Of a stretch of DNA of 64,000 nt, positions 16,713-24,907 are shown in pieces. How positions within the stretch are numbered: the first letter of the stretch is position 1; the number at the start of each line of letters is the position of its first letter. The translations under genes were made by a program, and so were the position numbers. The notes beneath the pieces are model-generated. The model did not search any database and was not told where the DNA came from. It worked only from the letters and a program-made list of their open reading frames with translations. The stretch lies in the NCBI RefSeq assembly GCF_009650435.1, contig NZ_VVIP01000052.1, positions 83,974 to 147,973 on the forward strand, in the 5' to 3' direction. The stretch comes from Foetidibacter luteolus (GTDB lineage: Bacteria > Bacteroidota > Bacteroidia > Chitinophagales > Chitinophagaceae).

Positions 16713-18419
16713 ATGCTTTTGAGACAATGGCTAAAGTTGCAAATTATTAAATCTGTACTCTTATCTGCTATTTATATTATCCCATTTGCACTATGTGCCC
16801 AAACAAATTATATATATTATGGCGATAAGGGTAATATTATCTTAGACCGGCTGGAAATTAAAACAGGTAACGACCAGTTGCGTTTTTCTACCCTTAAACC
16901 CTACGCAAGAAGGTCTTCCGTAGCAGTGGTGGAGTCGCTTGACAGCCTGGTACAGGCTAATGACCCTTCCGTAGCCCATCTTACCCCCACTGACCGTTAC
17001 AACATGCAGCGCCTGTTGATGAATAATGCGGAATGGAGCAAACCCAGGGATTTTTACAAGAACAGGAAACCCTGGTTCTGGTCGCTCTATAAAACCCATG
17101 CCAACATGGTAGAAGTAAATAATCCCGATTTTTTCATGGCTATCAACCCAGTTTTTCAATTGGGGCTGGGTAAAGAAAGCGGATATGGCGAAAAAATGTT
17201 TATTAATACCCGCGGTATTGCCATACGTGGTATGATATCCAAAAAAATTGGCTTTAACCTGTACGCTACGGAAAACCAGGAGCGTGACCCTCTTTATGTA
17301 CAGGCATTTGAAAGAAAATTTACTGCCGTGCCTGGTGTAGGTTTTTACAAAGATTTTAATGGCACCGGCTATGATTATTTTGATGCCCGTGGATCCGTAA
17401 CCTGGAATGTTGCCAGGTTTATTGACATGCAGTTTGGATACGATAAAAATTCCATCGGCAATGGCTACCGCAGCCTGTTCCTGAGCGATTTCTCTAATAG
17501 TGCTTTATTCTTCAAAATCAACACACGCATCTGGAAGCTTAATTACCAAAGCCTGCTTACGGAACTGTATGCAGACCATGGCCGCGGCGGCGCCGAGTTG
17601 TTCAACCGTAAGTATGCCCGCATTAACCACCTTAGCGTTAACGCTACTAAATGGCTTAATGTGGGTTTGTTCGAAAGCATCGTATTCGGCAGACCCAACC
17701 ATTTCGATTTTCAATATATGGTGCCCGTTATGTTCTTACGGCCTGCCGAACAGCAGACCGGCAGTGGCGATAATGCCATGCTGGGTTTTGATGCCAAGGT
17801 TAATCTTAAACAACGGGTGCAGTTGTACGGTCAATTGCTGTGGGATGAATTTGTACTGAAAGAAATGACCAGCAGCAGGGGCTTTTGGGCCAACAAATAC
17901 GGTTACCAGTTAGGGTTTAAATATATTGACGCGTTCGGCCTGAAAAATGTTGACCTGCAGGTAGAAACCAACAGGGTGCGACCCTATACCTACGCCCATT
18001 ATGATACCAGCGTAGGCAGCTATACCCACTACAACCAGCCACTGGCACACCCGCTGGGCGCCAATTTCCAGGAGTTGATTGCTATTGTAAGGGCGCAGCC
18101 TATGGAGCGTTTGTACCTGCAGGCAAAGGTTATCCATTACTTCCAGGGGCTGGATAGTGCCGGCCTTAACTTTGGCAGCAACCCGTTTCTTGATTACACC
18201 ACCCGCCCCCGCGATTATGACTTTAAAGTGGGTACCGGCGACAGGGCAACCTGCAATTTCCTGGAGTTCTCCGCCTCTTATGAGTTATTGGAAAACCTGT
18301 TTGTTGATCTTACTGCGTTACGCCGAACTTATAAAGTACAAAGCGGTTTCAAGCAAAATTCAACCATATTTAATGTGGGTGTGCGTATGAATATAGCCCG
18401 GCGGGCATTTGATTTTTAG
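16713..18419 (+). CDS. Wzi/RemB-like outer-membrane beta-barrel protein
   Basis: A 568-residue exported protein with a signal peptide (IIKSVLLSAIYIIPFALCAQ) and a long series of amphipathic strands ending in a final strand IFNVGVRMNIARRAFDF. Family features resemble Wzi capsule-attachment barrels and the flavobacterial gliding protein RemB. An N-terminal helical segment (about 60-110) precedes the barrel. The ATG at 16713 lies 4 bases from the divergent pyrC start, so the real start could be a TTG at 16737, which keeps the whole signal peptide. A role in attaching the surface glycan encoded downstream is possible but unproven. Confidence 0.72.
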   Translation: MLLRQWLKLQIIKSVLLSAIYIIPFALCAQTNYIYYGDKGNIILDRLEIKTGNDQLRFSTLKPYARRSSVAVVESLDSLVQANDPSVAHLTPTDRYNMQRLLMNNAEWSKPRDFYKNRKPWFWSLYKTHANMVEVNNPDFFMAINPVFQLGLGKESGYGEKMFINTRGIAIRGMISKKIGFNLYATENQERDPLYVQAFERKFTAVPGVGFYKDFNGTGYDYFDARGSVTWNVARFIDMQFGYDKNSIGNGYRSLFLSDFSNSALFFKINTRIWKLNYQSLLTELYADHGRGGAELFNRKYARINHLSVNATKWLNVGLFESIVFGRPNHFDFQYMVPVMFLRPAEQQTGSGDNAMLGFDAKVNLKQRVQLYGQLLWDEFVLKEMTSSRGFWANKYGYQLGFKYIDAFGLKNVDLQVETNRVRPYTYAHYDTSVGSYTHYNQPLAHPLGANFQELIAIVRAQPMERLYLQAKVIHYFQGLDSAGLNFGSNPFLDYTTRPRDYDFKVGTGDRATCNFLEFSASYELLENLFVDLTALRRTYKVQSGFKQNSTIFNVGVRMNIARRAFDF

Positions 18420-18432
18420 TAGCAATTTTATG

Positions 18433-18478
18433 AGCCCGGCTGAAGGTATTTCATGGCGTCGTTCCTTGCGTCGCACAG
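18433..18478. repeat. Dispersed repeat R1, partial inverted copy
   Basis: Contains CCCGGCTG and CCTTGCGTCGCAC, the reverse complement of the GTGCGACGCAA core. It sits between the barrel gene and the DUF6934 pair. Confidence 0.65.
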
Positions 18479-18547
18479 CGTGTACTGTAGCTTTTCATGG
18501 CGGCAGTTAAGCGGGTATTAAATATCCAAATCCACTACCCTATTGTT

Positions 18548-18847
18548 ATGTTCAAAGAGCGATATGATGTTATAGCATCTCCCAATCTCAATATTTTTGA
18601 GTTTGAAAGTACTGGGCCAAAAGGAGTTATTAAAAAAGTGGTTTTGTACTCAAGAATTAGAAATAGCAAATTTTATAATCTTGGCTTTGGAGATAAGGAG
18701 CCCCAAACAGGCTTAATTAGCGATGTAGTAATAACTAACAACGGCGATAGTAAAAAAGTACTTGCAACTGTTGCCGCAACACTACTTGTTTTTACAAATC
18801 AGAATCCGGATGCTATTGTTGTAGCAACTGGCAGCACTTCAGCATGA
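18548..18847 (+). CDS. DUF6934-like protein, C-terminally shortened
   Basis: The protein begins MFKERYDVIASPNLNIFEFES and continues with FYNLGFGDKEPQTG, VTNNGDSKKVLATVAAT and VVATGSTSA, a pattern I recognise as the DUF6934 family of small Bacteroidota proteins encoded with a tiny partner. Family members, as I recall, extend about 50 residues beyond the ATGST motif, whereas here a TGA follows at once. It therefore looks truncated, probably by a deletion between this motif and the partner gene four bases downstream. The ATG at 18548 removes an unconserved leader. The biological role is unknown; a toxin-antitoxin-like nature is only suggested by the gene pairing. Confidence 0.65.
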   Translation: MFKERYDVIASPNLNIFEFESTGPKGVIKKVVLYSRIRNSKFYNLGFGDKEPQTGLISDVVITNNGDSKKVLATVAATLLVFTNQNPDAIVVATGSTSA

Positions 18848-18851
18848 AATC

Positions 18852-19016
18852 ATGAAAACAAAAAAACAGCCGGAAGCGAATACGGTGAAGCTACCTAAAG
18901 GGTTTGTGATTGACGAAAATCTAAATGAAAAAAGATATGAGGGTCAGCCCTTTTTTAAAAAAAAATCAGAACAGGCAAAGCATATTTTAAAAATAGCGCC
19001 ACTCCCAAAGCTTTAA
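18852..19016 (+). CDS. Small partner of the DUF6934 protein (54 aa)
   Basis: This 54-residue protein has KLPKGFVIDENLNEKRYEG followed by a basic helix and ends in HILKIAPLPKL. I associate it with the conserved small protein encoded beside DUF6934 genes. It starts 4 bases after the partner's stop and ends just before a strong terminator hairpin, so the two form a complete transcription unit. The reading frame is intact. Function is unknown; an antitoxin-like role is inference. Confidence 0.6.
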   Translation: MKTKKQPEANTVKLPKGFVIDENLNEKRYEGQPFFKKKSEQAKHILKIAPLPKL

Positions 19017-19035
19017 ACTTGCTAAATAATTGTAT

Positions 19036-19083
19036 TACATAAACGACAAAACCCGCTGCACAGCGGGTTTTGTCGTTTATGTA
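19036..19083. terminator. Bidirectional terminator with a 23-bp perfect stem
   Basis: CATAAACGACAAAACCCGC at 19038-19056 and its exact complement ending at 19081 form a stem of 23 bp with a 2-base loop. It separates the DUF6934 unit (+) from cysN (-) and has A/T runs on both sides of the GC core, so it can stop transcription both ways. Confidence 0.88.
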
Positions 19084-19092
19084 CGATACCTG

Positions 19093-20349
19093 TTAATTAT
19101 TAAATGAATCCACTACCATGCCTGCGGCAACGGTTTCGTTGGTGGATTCATCAACCAGTATCAGCGAGCCGGTACTGCGGTTTTTACGGTAGGCATCCAG
19201 CATTAACGGCTGTGTGGTGCGCAGGCGTACACGGGCAATGTCGTTCATTTTAATTTCCTTGTCGCCTTCCATGCGGTGCAATGTATTAATGTCAATTTTA
19301 TACACCACTTCCTTTATCACAGAACGTACTTCGCGGCTGGTATGGCGCAGGTAATATTTGGCGCCCTGCTGCATGGGCCTGTTGTTAAGCCAGCATACCA
19401 TCATATCCACTTCCTGGCTTACATGCGGCTGGTTGTTTTGTTTAACTATCATATCGCCGCGGCTGATATCAATATCATCTTCCAGTGTAATGCTTACACT
19501 CATAGGGGGGAAAGCTTCTTCCACAGCTCCGCCAAATGTGTCTATTGATTTTATTTTGGACGAAAGGCCGGAAGGCAGTACAGTAACTTTATCACCGGGG
19601 CGGAAGATGCCACCGGCTACACGGCCGGCGTAGCCACGGTAATCATGGTATTCATCGCTGTGTGGGCGTATAATTGTCTGTACCGGAAAACGGCCATCTA
19701 TATGGTTATAATCACTGGCAATGTGTATTGTTTCTAATGTATTCAGCAGGGTGGCGCCCTGGTACCAGTCCATATTTTCAGAGCGGTTTACTACGTTATC
19801 GCCATTGAGAGCGCTAATGGGTATATAGCGGATATCGGTTACGTCCAGCTTACTGGCAAACTCAGTATATTCTTCTACAATCTGGTTAAAGCGGTCTTCG
19901 GCATAGTCTACCAAATCCATTTTGTTGATGCAGACGATAAGATGCGGTATTTGCAGAAGCGAAGCTATAAAGGAGTGGCGGCATGTTTGTTCTACAATGC
20001 CGTTGCGTGCATCTACCAATATCAATGCAAGGTTAGCTGTAGATGCGCCGGTAACCATATTTCGGGTGTATTGGATATGCCCAGGCGTATCGGCTATAAT
20101 GAATTTGCGTTTGGGCGTAGCGAAGTAACGGTAGGCAACGTCTATGGTTATGCCTTGTTCCCTTTCGGCACGAAGACCGTCAGTTAGCAGGGACAGATCA
20201 ACGTGGCCGAGCCCTTTTCTTTCGCTGGATAGCTGAACTGCTGCCAACTGGTCTTCGAAGATGGATTTTGAATCGTATAAAAGGCGCCCAATTAAAGTGC
20301 TTTTGCCATCGTCAACACTACCCGCGGTTGTAAAACGTAAAAGTTGCAT
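19093..20349 (-). CDS. cysN: Sulfate adenylyltransferase subunit 1 (CysN)
   Basis: GTPase subunit of ATP sulfurylase, which drives adenylylation of sulfate by CysD. The G domain shows G1 GSVDDGKST (10-18), the T-x-x-x-x-EQGITIDV switch I, G3 DTPGH and G4 NKMD. EF-Tu-like beta-barrel domains 2 and 3 follow (about 230-418). At 418 residues it is the CysN-only form, not a CysNC fusion, consistent with a separate cysC. It is the last gene of the cysC-cysD-cysN series, but 242 bases containing a repeat separate it from cysD. Confidence 0.96.
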   Translation of the reverse strand: MQLLRFTTAGSVDDGKSTLIGRLLYDSKSIFEDQLAAVQLSSERKGLGHVDLSLLTDGLRAEREQGITIDVAYRYFATPKRKFIIADTPGHIQYTRNMVTGASTANLALILVDARNGIVEQTCRHSFIASLLQIPHLIVCINKMDLVDYAEDRFNQIVEEYTEFASKLDVTDIRYIPISALNGDNVVNRSENMDWYQGATLLNTLETIHIASDYNHIDGRFPVQTIIRPHSDEYHDYRGYAGRVAGGIFRPGDKVTVLPSGLSSKIKSIDTFGGAVEEAFPPMSVSITLEDDIDISRGDMIVKQNNQPHVSQEVDMMVCWLNNRPMQQGAKYYLRHTSREVRSVIKEVVYKIDINTLHRMEGDKEIKMNDIARVRLRTTQPLMLDAYRKNRSTGSLILVDESTNETVAAGMVVDSFNN

Positions 20350-20497
20350 ACTATTCAGATTCCTGGATATGGCCAGGCTATTTTTTTTATCAACCCGTTG
20401 TAAAGCCGGTTGATGATTTTATAAATAATAGTCTTTTTTTAAACCAGTCAACTTACGCGGTGGACTAATACCCGCTTAAAAGTTGCCATGAAAAACG

Positions 20498-20554
20498 GAA
20501 CGATGAAGTGATTGCGACGCAACAGGCGATGCCATGAAAAACCGTCGCTGGTAT
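20498..20554. repeat. Dispersed repeat R1 between cysD and cysN
   Basis: GAACGATGAAGTGATTGCGA, then GGCGATGCCATGAAAAACCG and TCGCTGGTAT, match the 48391-48450 copy. It interrupts the otherwise operon-like sulfate-activation cluster. Confidence 0.88.
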
Positions 20555-20591
20555 TATAACCTCACCCCATCTTTTTTGAAAGAAGAGGGGG

Positions 20592-21497
20592 TTAAAAATA
20601 TCCCAGTTTCTTCCTGTCTTCCATAGAAGTTTCGCTGCGCTTATCATCGCCACGATTGCCACGTTCGGTGCTGCGGACAGCGGCAACTTCGGCCACAATT
20701 TTTTCCAGCGTATCAGCATCGGATTCAATGCCGCCCGTAATAGTAATATCGCCTAAGGTGCGAAAACGGATTTGCTTTTCTTCCACCGATTCGCCCTGGC
20801 GCAGAGTAACAAACTCAGAAAGCGGCAGCCAGGTATTGTCTCTATAAATTACCTGCCGCTGGTGAGCAAAATACAAAGATGGAATGGCAATGTTTTGTTC
20901 TTTGATATAGTTCCAAACGTCCATCTCTGTCCAGTTACTGATAGGGAAAACACGAAAATGTTCGCCCATTTGTTTGCGGCCGTTGAAAATATTCCAGAGT
21001 TCGGGACGCTGGTTTTTGGGGTCCCACTGGCCAAAATCGTCGCGGTGAGAAAAGAAACGTTCTTTGGCACGGGCCTTTTCTTCGTCCCGGCGGGCGCCAC
21101 CAATAGCGGCATCTATTTTATGTTCCTCAATAGCATCAAGCAAGGTTGTTATCTGCAGCGCATTACGGCTGGCATTGATGCCCGTTTCTTCCTTTACGCG
21201 GCCCTTACGCAAGGATTCTTCCACGGAGCCTACGATGAGTTGCACACCTAATTCTTTTACCAGGTTATCCCGGAAAGCCATGGTTTCCGGAAAATTGTGG
21301 CCGGTATCTATATGAATAAGCGGCATGGGAATTTTAGCCGGCCAGAAAGCCTTTTTGGCCAGGTGGGTAACCACGATAGAATCTTTGCCACCAGAGAACA
21401 GGATGCCAGGCTTATCGAACTGCGCCACCACTTCGCGTATTACGAAAATGGCTTCAGCTTCCAACTCCTGTAAATGATTCAGATAATACTTATGCAT
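20592..21497 (-). CDS. cysD: Sulfate adenylyltransferase subunit 2 (CysD)
   Basis: Catalytic subunit of ATP sulfurylase, forming adenosine 5'-phosphosulfate. The PP-loop SGGKDS lies at 35-40, and GGARRDEEKARAKERFFS and the C-terminal ERGNRGDDKRSETSMEDRKKLGYF block are diagnostic of CysD. At 301 residues it is full length. cysC is encoded 5 bases upstream on the same strand, showing co-transcription. The enzyme needs the CysN GTPase encoded downstream. Confidence 0.97.
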   Translation of the reverse strand: MHKYYLNHLQELEAEAIFVIREVVAQFDKPGILFSGGKDSIVVTHLAKKAFWPAKIPMPLIHIDTGHNFPETMAFRDNLVKELGVQLIVGSVEESLRKGRVKEETGINASRNALQITTLLDAIEEHKIDAAIGGARRDEEKARAKERFFSHRDDFGQWDPKNQRPELWNIFNGRKQMGEHFRVFPISNWTEMDVWNYIKEQNIAIPSLYFAHQRQVIYRDNTWLPLSEFVTLRQGESVEEKQIRFRTLGDITITGGIESDADTLEKIVAEVAAVRSTERGNRGDDKRSETSMEDRKKLGYF

Positions 21498-21502
21498 GTT
21501 GC

Positions 21503-22138
21503 CTAATTGATTTTAAGCCGGGGCGAAATATAGTCTAAAATTCTGCACACCGACTGTTCTATATGTTCATTTTGCGTTTCTATATGAATTTCAGGATGTT
21601 CCGGTTTCTCGAAAGGGGAGGATATGCCGGTAAAGTTACTGATCTCGCCCCGACGGGCTTTTTGGTAAAGGCCTTTGATATCGCGTTGCTCGCAAATTTC
21701 CAGTGGGGTATCCACAAAAATTTCGATGAAGTTTTCACCGATAATGTCACGGAGCATTTGCCGGTGCTGTTTTAGGGGCGACACAAAAGCAGCCAGCACA
21801 ATGAGACCAGCATCGCACATTATTTTAGCTACTTCGCCCATGCGGCGCATGTTTTCCTGGCGGGAGTGTTCGGTAAAATCCAGGTCTTTGTTGAGGCCTT
21901 TACGGATATTATCGCCATCGAGGGAATAGGTAAAGAAACCGGTGGTAAAAAGCTTCCACTCCACAAGGTTGGCCAATGTACTTTTTCCTGACCCTGATAA
22001 CCCCGTAAACCACAGGCATGCAGGCTTATGGCCGTATTTATACATACGGTCGAACCGGCATATGCCATAAGCATGTTCTGTAGTATGGGCATTTTGGCTC
22101 ATGGTAGGCGTGTCAACAGCTTTTACAGGTTGAATCAA
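21503..22138 (-). CDS. cysC: Adenylylsulfate kinase (CysC)
   Basis: Phosphorylates APS to PAPS. The P-loop GLSGSGKST is at 46-54 of the long reading, followed by the DGDNIRKGLNKDL switch segment and the FVSPLKQHRQMLRD and IFVDTPLE motifs of APS kinases. A Met at 22102 (MSQNAH) may be the real start, giving 199 residues. PAPS can feed sulfate assimilation or sulfotransferases. No cysH or sulfotransferase is visible in the window, and the neighbouring glycan locus leaves open a role in polysaccharide sulfation. Confidence 0.95.
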   Translation of the reverse strand: MIQPVKAVDTPTMSQNAHTTEHAYGICRFDRMYKYGHKPACLWFTGLSGSGKSTLANLVEWKLFTTGFFTYSLDGDNIRKGLNKDLDFTEHSRQENMRRMGEVAKIMCDAGLIVLAAFVSPLKQHRQMLRDIIGENFIEIFVDTPLEICEQRDIKGLYQKARRGEISNFTGISSPFEKPEHPEIHIETQNEHIEQSVCRILDYISPRLKIN

Positions 22139-22425
22139 TTGAATATGAGCAGATTAACAAAGTAAAGTATGTAGCCGGCCTGTACCGGTAAATACTTTTA
22201 TGTAATGGTAAAACTGCCAGGTGGTTCACTTCTCTATAGACTTTACAGGAATTCGGCTGCAAGATACGGCTGAAAAATGAGAGGCGGGGTAGAAACGGGA
22301 ATGCAATTTTACAGGGGTATCCCCTATCTGAAATTTAATTGCCGAATTTGTTAGGCAAAAACCTGGTTATGCGATAAAAAACACTATTTTGAGATGGTCT
22401 ATTTTAAAATTTAAACAATATCTTG

Positions 22426-23373
22426 ATGCTTAGCCATTTCGTATCTCTGACAAACCAAATTAACGATGCCTGCACTTATGGTGTATTAAATGAATCTGAA
22501 GTGTTAACAGGCTTTTCCGGAAAAAAATTAATCGGGACCTTACAGCGATTTTCTAACTACCTGGTAAACGAAGACAACTGCTATCTTGAAGTAGGTGTTT
22601 TTCAAGGATTAACATTGCTGTCAGTGGCCATGAGCATCCAGAGAGGAGAAGCTTATGGGATTGATAATTTTGCCTATTTTGATAAGGATAGCAAAAATTT
22701 CTCTATTGTAAAAGATAGGATTGCCAGGCTGAAGTTAACCAACGCTAACATTATCAATATGGATTATGAAGATGCTTTGGAAGGCTTGAATGACCACATC
22801 AAAGGCCGGAAAGTTTCTGTTTATTTTGTTGATGGCCCGCATGATTACCGTAGCCAGTTAATGTGCCTGGAACTTGGGAAGCACTACCTGGCGGATAATG
22901 CAGTTGTAATAATAGATGACTGTAACTATAATCATGTAAGGCAAGCCAACAGGGATTTTTTAGTAGCACATCCTGAATTCAAATTATTATACCAGGCATA
23001 TACTAATGCGCACCCGGGTAATATGACGCCTGAAGAAAAGAAAGATGCAGAAGAAGGCTGGTGGGACGGGGTAAATATCCTGGTAAAAGACCCTGAAAAT
23101 CTCCTAACGCCAATTTATCCGCCTTGCAGGAGGGATAAAACATTGTTTGAAAATGAATCAACGCTGCATTCCTTAAAGTATCCCTATGCCTATATGAACA
23201 ACCTGGGATTAATTCAGCGGATTGAAGGATGGAAAAGAAAAATATCCTCAAAAAAAGCCACCAACGAAATTGAAGGAAAGTTTAAAAGGCTTAACACCTA
23301 TTCAAGCGATTTAACCAAAGGGGAGTTGAACCCATCTGCTGAAAGCCTGTTAAAAAAGGCAATACAACAATAG
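22426..23373 (+). CDS. Class I SAM-dependent methyltransferase (Methyltransf_24-like)
   Basis: A Rossmann-like methyltransferase of 315 residues. Motif I is CYLEVGVFQGLTL (about 48-60), motif II ends in GIDNF, and the segment VYFVDGPHDYRSQL with a following VIIDDCNY resembles TylF/Methyltransf_24-type sugar or small-molecule methyltransferases. The ATG at 22426 follows a TTG that was discarded. It opens the plus-strand glycan locus and probably methylates a sugar of the polymer, which is inference from location. A small inverted-repeat element follows its stop within 10 bases. Confidence 0.75.
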   Translation: MLSHFVSLTNQINDACTYGVLNESEVLTGFSGKKLIGTLQRFSNYLVNEDNCYLEVGVFQGLTLLSVAMSIQRGEAYGIDNFAYFDKDSKNFSIVKDRIARLKLTNANIINMDYEDALEGLNDHIKGRKVSVYFVDGPHDYRSQLMCLELGKHYLADNAVVIIDDCNYNHVRQANRDFLVAHPEFKLLYQAYTNAHPGNMTPEEKKDAEEGWWDGVNILVKDPENLLTPIYPPCRRDKTLFENESTLHSLKYPYAYMNNLGLIQRIEGWKRKISSKKATNEIEGKFKRLNTYSSDLTKGELNPSAESLLKKAIQQ

Positions 23374-23379
23374 AAAAAC

Positions 23380-23493
23380 AGGCTGTCTCAAAAGTAAAAT
23401 GAAGGGTTTAAGAATGGCCTAAACGAAAATAGATTCCATCAGGGGATACAAATAAAAAGAGGCTGCTCAATACCATTGAGACAGCCTCTTTTT
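23380..23493. repeat. Small inverted-repeat element with terminator-like hairpin
   Basis: AGGCTGTCTCAA (23380-23391) and its complement TTGAGACAGCCT (23476-23487) bound about 108 bases. Within it, AAAAAGAGGCTG-CTCAAT (23454-23471) pairs with ATTGAG-A-CAGCCTCTTTTT (23475-23493), leaving one bulged A. This is a good rho-independent terminator for the methyltransferase gene and may derive from an insertion-sequence end. Confidence 0.75.
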
Positions 23494-23818
23494 GGTTGAT
23501 TTAAATAATTATTAACGTTGCAAGAAATCAAGTAAAACCAAGAGTTTGGCTTTTAATTTGCAATTTATTCACAGTTTTTTTGATAATTTATATACTTTTT
23601 TCAGTATATATAGATTATACCCTTATATTTGTAAAAACCAATAACACCATACCCAATTCTAATTATTCTTGCCTTAATGCATCAGGTATTTAATGCCTTT
23701 AGCGATGAAAAACCAGAATTCATAAAAAAACGAATGCATTACTTATGATAATCTATTTCCTGTAGAAGGATAGTTGTTATAGTATTTGCTAACCTGTAAA
23801 ATAAAAACTACATACAGT
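23494..23818. other. AT-rich leader of the epimerase gene
   Basis: The region is strongly AT-rich, with TATATTTG at 23634-23641 as the only good -7-like box; its long leader of about 175 bases has no convincing open frame or recognisable riboswitch. Confidence 0.4.
23634..23641 (+). promoter_or_regulatory. Possible -7 element for the epimerase gene
   Basis: TATATTTG fits the Bacteroidota TAnnTTTG consensus. No clear TTTG-type -33 box is found at the right spacing, so the assignment is tentative. Confidence 0.35.
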
Positions 23819-24715
23819 ATGAAAATTGCAGTATTTGGCGGAAGCGGCTTTCTGGGCCTTTACCTTGTACAGGAACTGACCAGCCGCGGTTATCACGTGA
23901 CCATATTTGACAGGCTGGCGCCGGTTGAAGGATTTGACAATACTGATTTTTATGAAATGGATATTATGAAGAGAGAAGAGGTTATTGAAGCCATTGTTGC
24001 GGGAGGGTTTGATATTGTATATAACCTTGCGGGCTTTGCCAATCTTGACAAAGCGATTAAATATCCTTACCTGACCATGCAACTTAATGTAATAGGAAAT
24101 ATCAACGTACTGGATGGTTGTGTAAAAGCAAAGGTAAAACGCTTTGTTTACGCAAGCAGTGCCTATGCCATGAGCGACAAGGGTTCTTTCTATGGCATAA
24201 GCAAACTTGCATCTGAAAAGACAGTTGAAGAATATGCGATAAAATATCATCTGCCTTTTACGGTGCTGCGCTACGGTTCAGTATATTCTGAAATGAATTT
24301 TGATAATAATTATATCTATAACCTGGTAGCCAAAGCAATACAAACCGGAAAAATTGAACACGGTGGAGATGGAAGTGAAATAAGAGAATATATACATGCA
24401 TCTGATGCAGCGAAATTATCTGTTGATGTAATAGAATCTGAGGATTACAGAAATGAGCATATTATTTTTACCGGTACCGAAAAGATGAAAAGAGTAGAGC
24501 TTTTCGAACTTATTAAGGAAATATTGGGCGATAAAATAGAAATCTCTTTACAGGCAGGGCACTACCATAACCATTACAAGTTTACGCCTTATTCTTACAC
24601 ACCTACGTTAAGCCGTAAATTAGTGGCTAACCCCCATATTGATATGGGGCAGGGAATTTTGGAATGTATAAAAGCAGTTTACAGGCGCCAGGAAGAACTT
24701 CAGGCAAATAATTAA
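23819..24715 (+). CDS. NAD-dependent epimerase/dehydratase (extended SDR)
   Basis: A nucleotide-sugar epimerase or dehydratase of 298 residues. The cofactor motif GGSGFLG lies at 7-13, and the catalytic Tyr125 and Lys129 are in FYGISK with preceding Ser in YASSAYAM. The ATG at 23819 gives a proper N-terminus MKIAVFGG; an upstream in-frame start is less likely. It precedes the Wza/Wzc export genes and presumably prepares a sugar for the glycan. Substrate specificity cannot be inferred. Confidence 0.85.
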   Translation: MKIAVFGGSGFLGLYLVQELTSRGYHVTIFDRLAPVEGFDNTDFYEMDIMKREEVIEAIVAGGFDIVYNLAGFANLDKAIKYPYLTMQLNVIGNINVLDGCVKAKVKRFVYASSAYAMSDKGSFYGISKLASEKTVEEYAIKYHLPFTVLRYGSVYSEMNFDNNYIYNLVAKAIQTGKIEHGGDGSEIREYIHASDAAKLSVDVIESEDYRNEHIIFTGTEKMKRVELFELIKEILGDKIEISLQAGHYHNHYKFTPYSYTPTLSRKLVANPHIDMGQGILECIKAVYRRQEELQANN

Positions 24716-24870
24716 TATTTACTTTTGATATACAATTAATTATAAATTATAATTTTTTAAAATTAAAATTGGCATCCTTTTCGCTTCTGGGGCTGGCTGA
24801 ACGAAAAATAAGGGGTATATTAAAGTAAAAAGAAATGTAATCCGCAAAAGAAAGTTTAATATTATGAACT

Positions 24871-24878
24871 TATATTTG
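24871..24878 (+). promoter_or_regulatory. Possible -7 promoter element for wza/wzc
   Basis: TATATTTG matches TAnnTTTG and lies 29 bases before the Wza-like ATG. The -33 region is AT-rich without a clear TTTG. Confidence 0.45.
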
Positions 24879-24907
24879 CGAAATTGTAAAATATATTAAA
24901 AAACAAT

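Noticed and set aside
22139..22425. Possible sulfur or SAM riboswitch upstream of cysC and the methyltransferase
   Set aside because: No conserved SAM-I or SAM-II core could be folded in this gap.
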